From positions 1-6,099 of the forward strand of contig JADZCL010000388.1 in NCBI GenBank assembly GCA_020851615.1: a stretch of 6,099 nt of DNA, read 5' to 3'. Below the pieces are notes generated by a model. It had not been told where the DNA came from. It ran no database searches and saw nothing but the letters and a program-made list of their open reading frames with translations. This document shows, in pieces, positions 5,797-6,099 of this stretch; position 1 is the stretch's first letter, and each line of letters opens with the position of its first letter. Both the position numbers and the translations under genes were made by a program. The stretch is from Rubrivivax sp. GTDB taxonomy: Bacteria; Pseudomonadota; Gammaproteobacteria; Burkholderiales; Burkholderiaceae_C.

Positions 5797-5901
5797 GTCG
5801 GGACGCCAGGCGCGGATGCCTCGTCTGGCGGCACTGAGGATCATTGTTCGGCAGCCTCTGCCTCGGGCATGCGCTGAAAAGGCTGCGCAAACCCGTCCAT
5901 T

Positions 5902-5932
5902 CCGGGCCGCCGTGGCGTCCACCGCGACCCGG
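5902..5932 (-). other. Strong RNA hairpin just after the fliK stop (possible attenuator, terminator or processing site)
   Basis: In the minus-strand transcript, which starts two bases after the fliK TGA, a stem forms from CCGGG with CCCGG (5), a U-G wobble, CGC with GCG (3), one G-G mismatch, and GUGG with CCAC (4), closed by a 3-base ACG loop. That is 13 pairs in a 31-base element. The bases that follow (AAUGGACGGGUUUGCG) contain only a three-U run, so it is not a textbook Rho-independent terminator. It may protect the 3' end of a fliK transcript, reduce readthrough into fliL, or be a processing site. The structure was paired by hand; the function is inferred. Confidence 0.5.
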
Positions 5933-5934
5933 GC

Positions 5935-6099
5935 TCAGGCGTAGAGGTCGATCTGGCTCAGCGGGCGCAGGCGACGCGGGGCAGGGACCGGCGCGGGCTC
6001 GCCATCGCCTGCGACCACCACGCCCGGACTGCTCTGCCGCGCGGCCTGATCCTGCGCCCCATCACGCTGGGAATCCCGCGCCTGCTGGAAGACGCCGCC
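5935..6099 (-). CDS. fliK: Flagellar hook-length control protein FliK (C-terminal end only)
   Basis: The last 54 codons of a gene entering from the right edge are present, ending in TGA at 5937-5935. The visible peptide begins GGVFQQARDS, continues with a Gln/Arg/Asp-rich stretch (QRDGAQDQAARQSS), then a Pro/Ala/Val-rich segment, and ends RPLSQIDLYA. FliK proteins end in just this way: after the Flg_hook export-switch domain comes a polar Gln/Arg-rich tail and a short terminal motif like 'LDTYA' or 'VDLYA'. FliK is a secreted molecular ruler that sets hook length and triggers the switch to late export substrates through FlhB. The conserved domain lies outside the window, so the call rests on this tail and on the position immediately before fliL. 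Confidence 0.8.
   Translation of the reverse strand, partial: GGVFQQARDSQRDGAQDQAARQSSPGVVVAGDGEPAPVPAPRRLRPLSQIDLYA

Larger units (their letters stand above)
5787..5934. other. fliK-fliL intergenic region (148 bp)
   Basis: This is the only substantial non-coding gap in the flagellar cluster. It holds the hairpin at 5902-5932, a second inverted repeat with 7-bp arms GCAGCCT (5851-5857) and AGGCTGC (5880-5886), a third with 6-bp arms CGCCAG (5804-5809) and CTGGCG (5825-5830), and the fliL ribosome site. I could not recognise a sigma-70, sigma-28 or sigma-54 flagellar promoter in it, and no short open frame has a convincing start and flagellar-type product. Confidence 0.6.

Noticed and set aside
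5787..5834. N-terminal extension of FliL from a GTG at 5834
   Set aside because: The added 16 residues do not look like FliL, and the internal ATG at 5786 has the strong GAGGAG ribosome site.
5885..5905. Possible sigma-54 promoter (minus strand TGGACGGGTTTGC) upstream of fliL
   Set aside because: The GG and GC elements are 8 bp apart rather than the required 10, and the rest of the consensus fits poorly.
5641..5922. Minus-strand 93-codon frame spanning the fliK-fliL gap
   Set aside because: Most of it overlaps fliL in another frame, it has an Arg-rich shadow-like translation, no good ribosome site, and it crosses the hairpin region.

Overview
The window is high-GC DNA from a flagellated proteobacterium, most likely a betaproteobacterium of the order Burkholderiales. 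That placement is an inference from the GC-rich codon use, the fliKLMNOPQR gene order, and a YihY/UPF0761 protein with a long C-terminal extension next to a DUF2069 gene. No species can be named from the sequence alone.

Layout, left to right. Positions 1-244 (minus strand) hold the 5' part of a DUF2069 small membrane protein gene that runs off the left edge. Only 18 bp away, divergent on the plus strand, is a YihY/BrkB-family inner-membrane protein gene (263-1495). The two start codons lie inside the two arms of a perfect 10-bp inverted repeat (241-266). The yihY-like gene ends 12 bp from the end of the convergent flagellar operon.

From 6099 back to 1508 the minus strand carries one tightly packed flagellar cluster, in transcription order: fliK (3' end only), fliL, fliM, fliN, fliO, fliP, fliQ, fliR. 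FliK controls hook length. FliL stabilises the stator and motor at the basal body. FliM and FliN form the C-ring switch that receives CheY-P. FliO helps assemble, and FliP/Q/R form, the core export gate of the flagellar type III secretion apparatus. From fliL on, spacing is minimal: 28 bp, an 11-bp overlap (fliM/fliN), 12 bp, a 4-bp ATGA overlap (fliO/fliP), 11 bp and 25 bp. This implies one transcript with translational coupling. The only sizeable gap is 148 bp between fliK and fliL, which contains a strong GC-rich hairpin two bases after the fliK stop. The cluster ends at fliR; flhB does not follow it.

All eight flagellar genes look intact apart from fliK at the window edge. The window is a conserved core locus and I see no new defence, mobile or biosynthetic system. 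The points worth a second look are the start-codon inverted repeat, the fliK-fliL hairpin, a charged repeat-bearing insertion near the FliL C-terminus, and the cytosolic extension of the YihY-like protein. There are no RNA genes, insertion sequences or CRISPR arrays that I can support.
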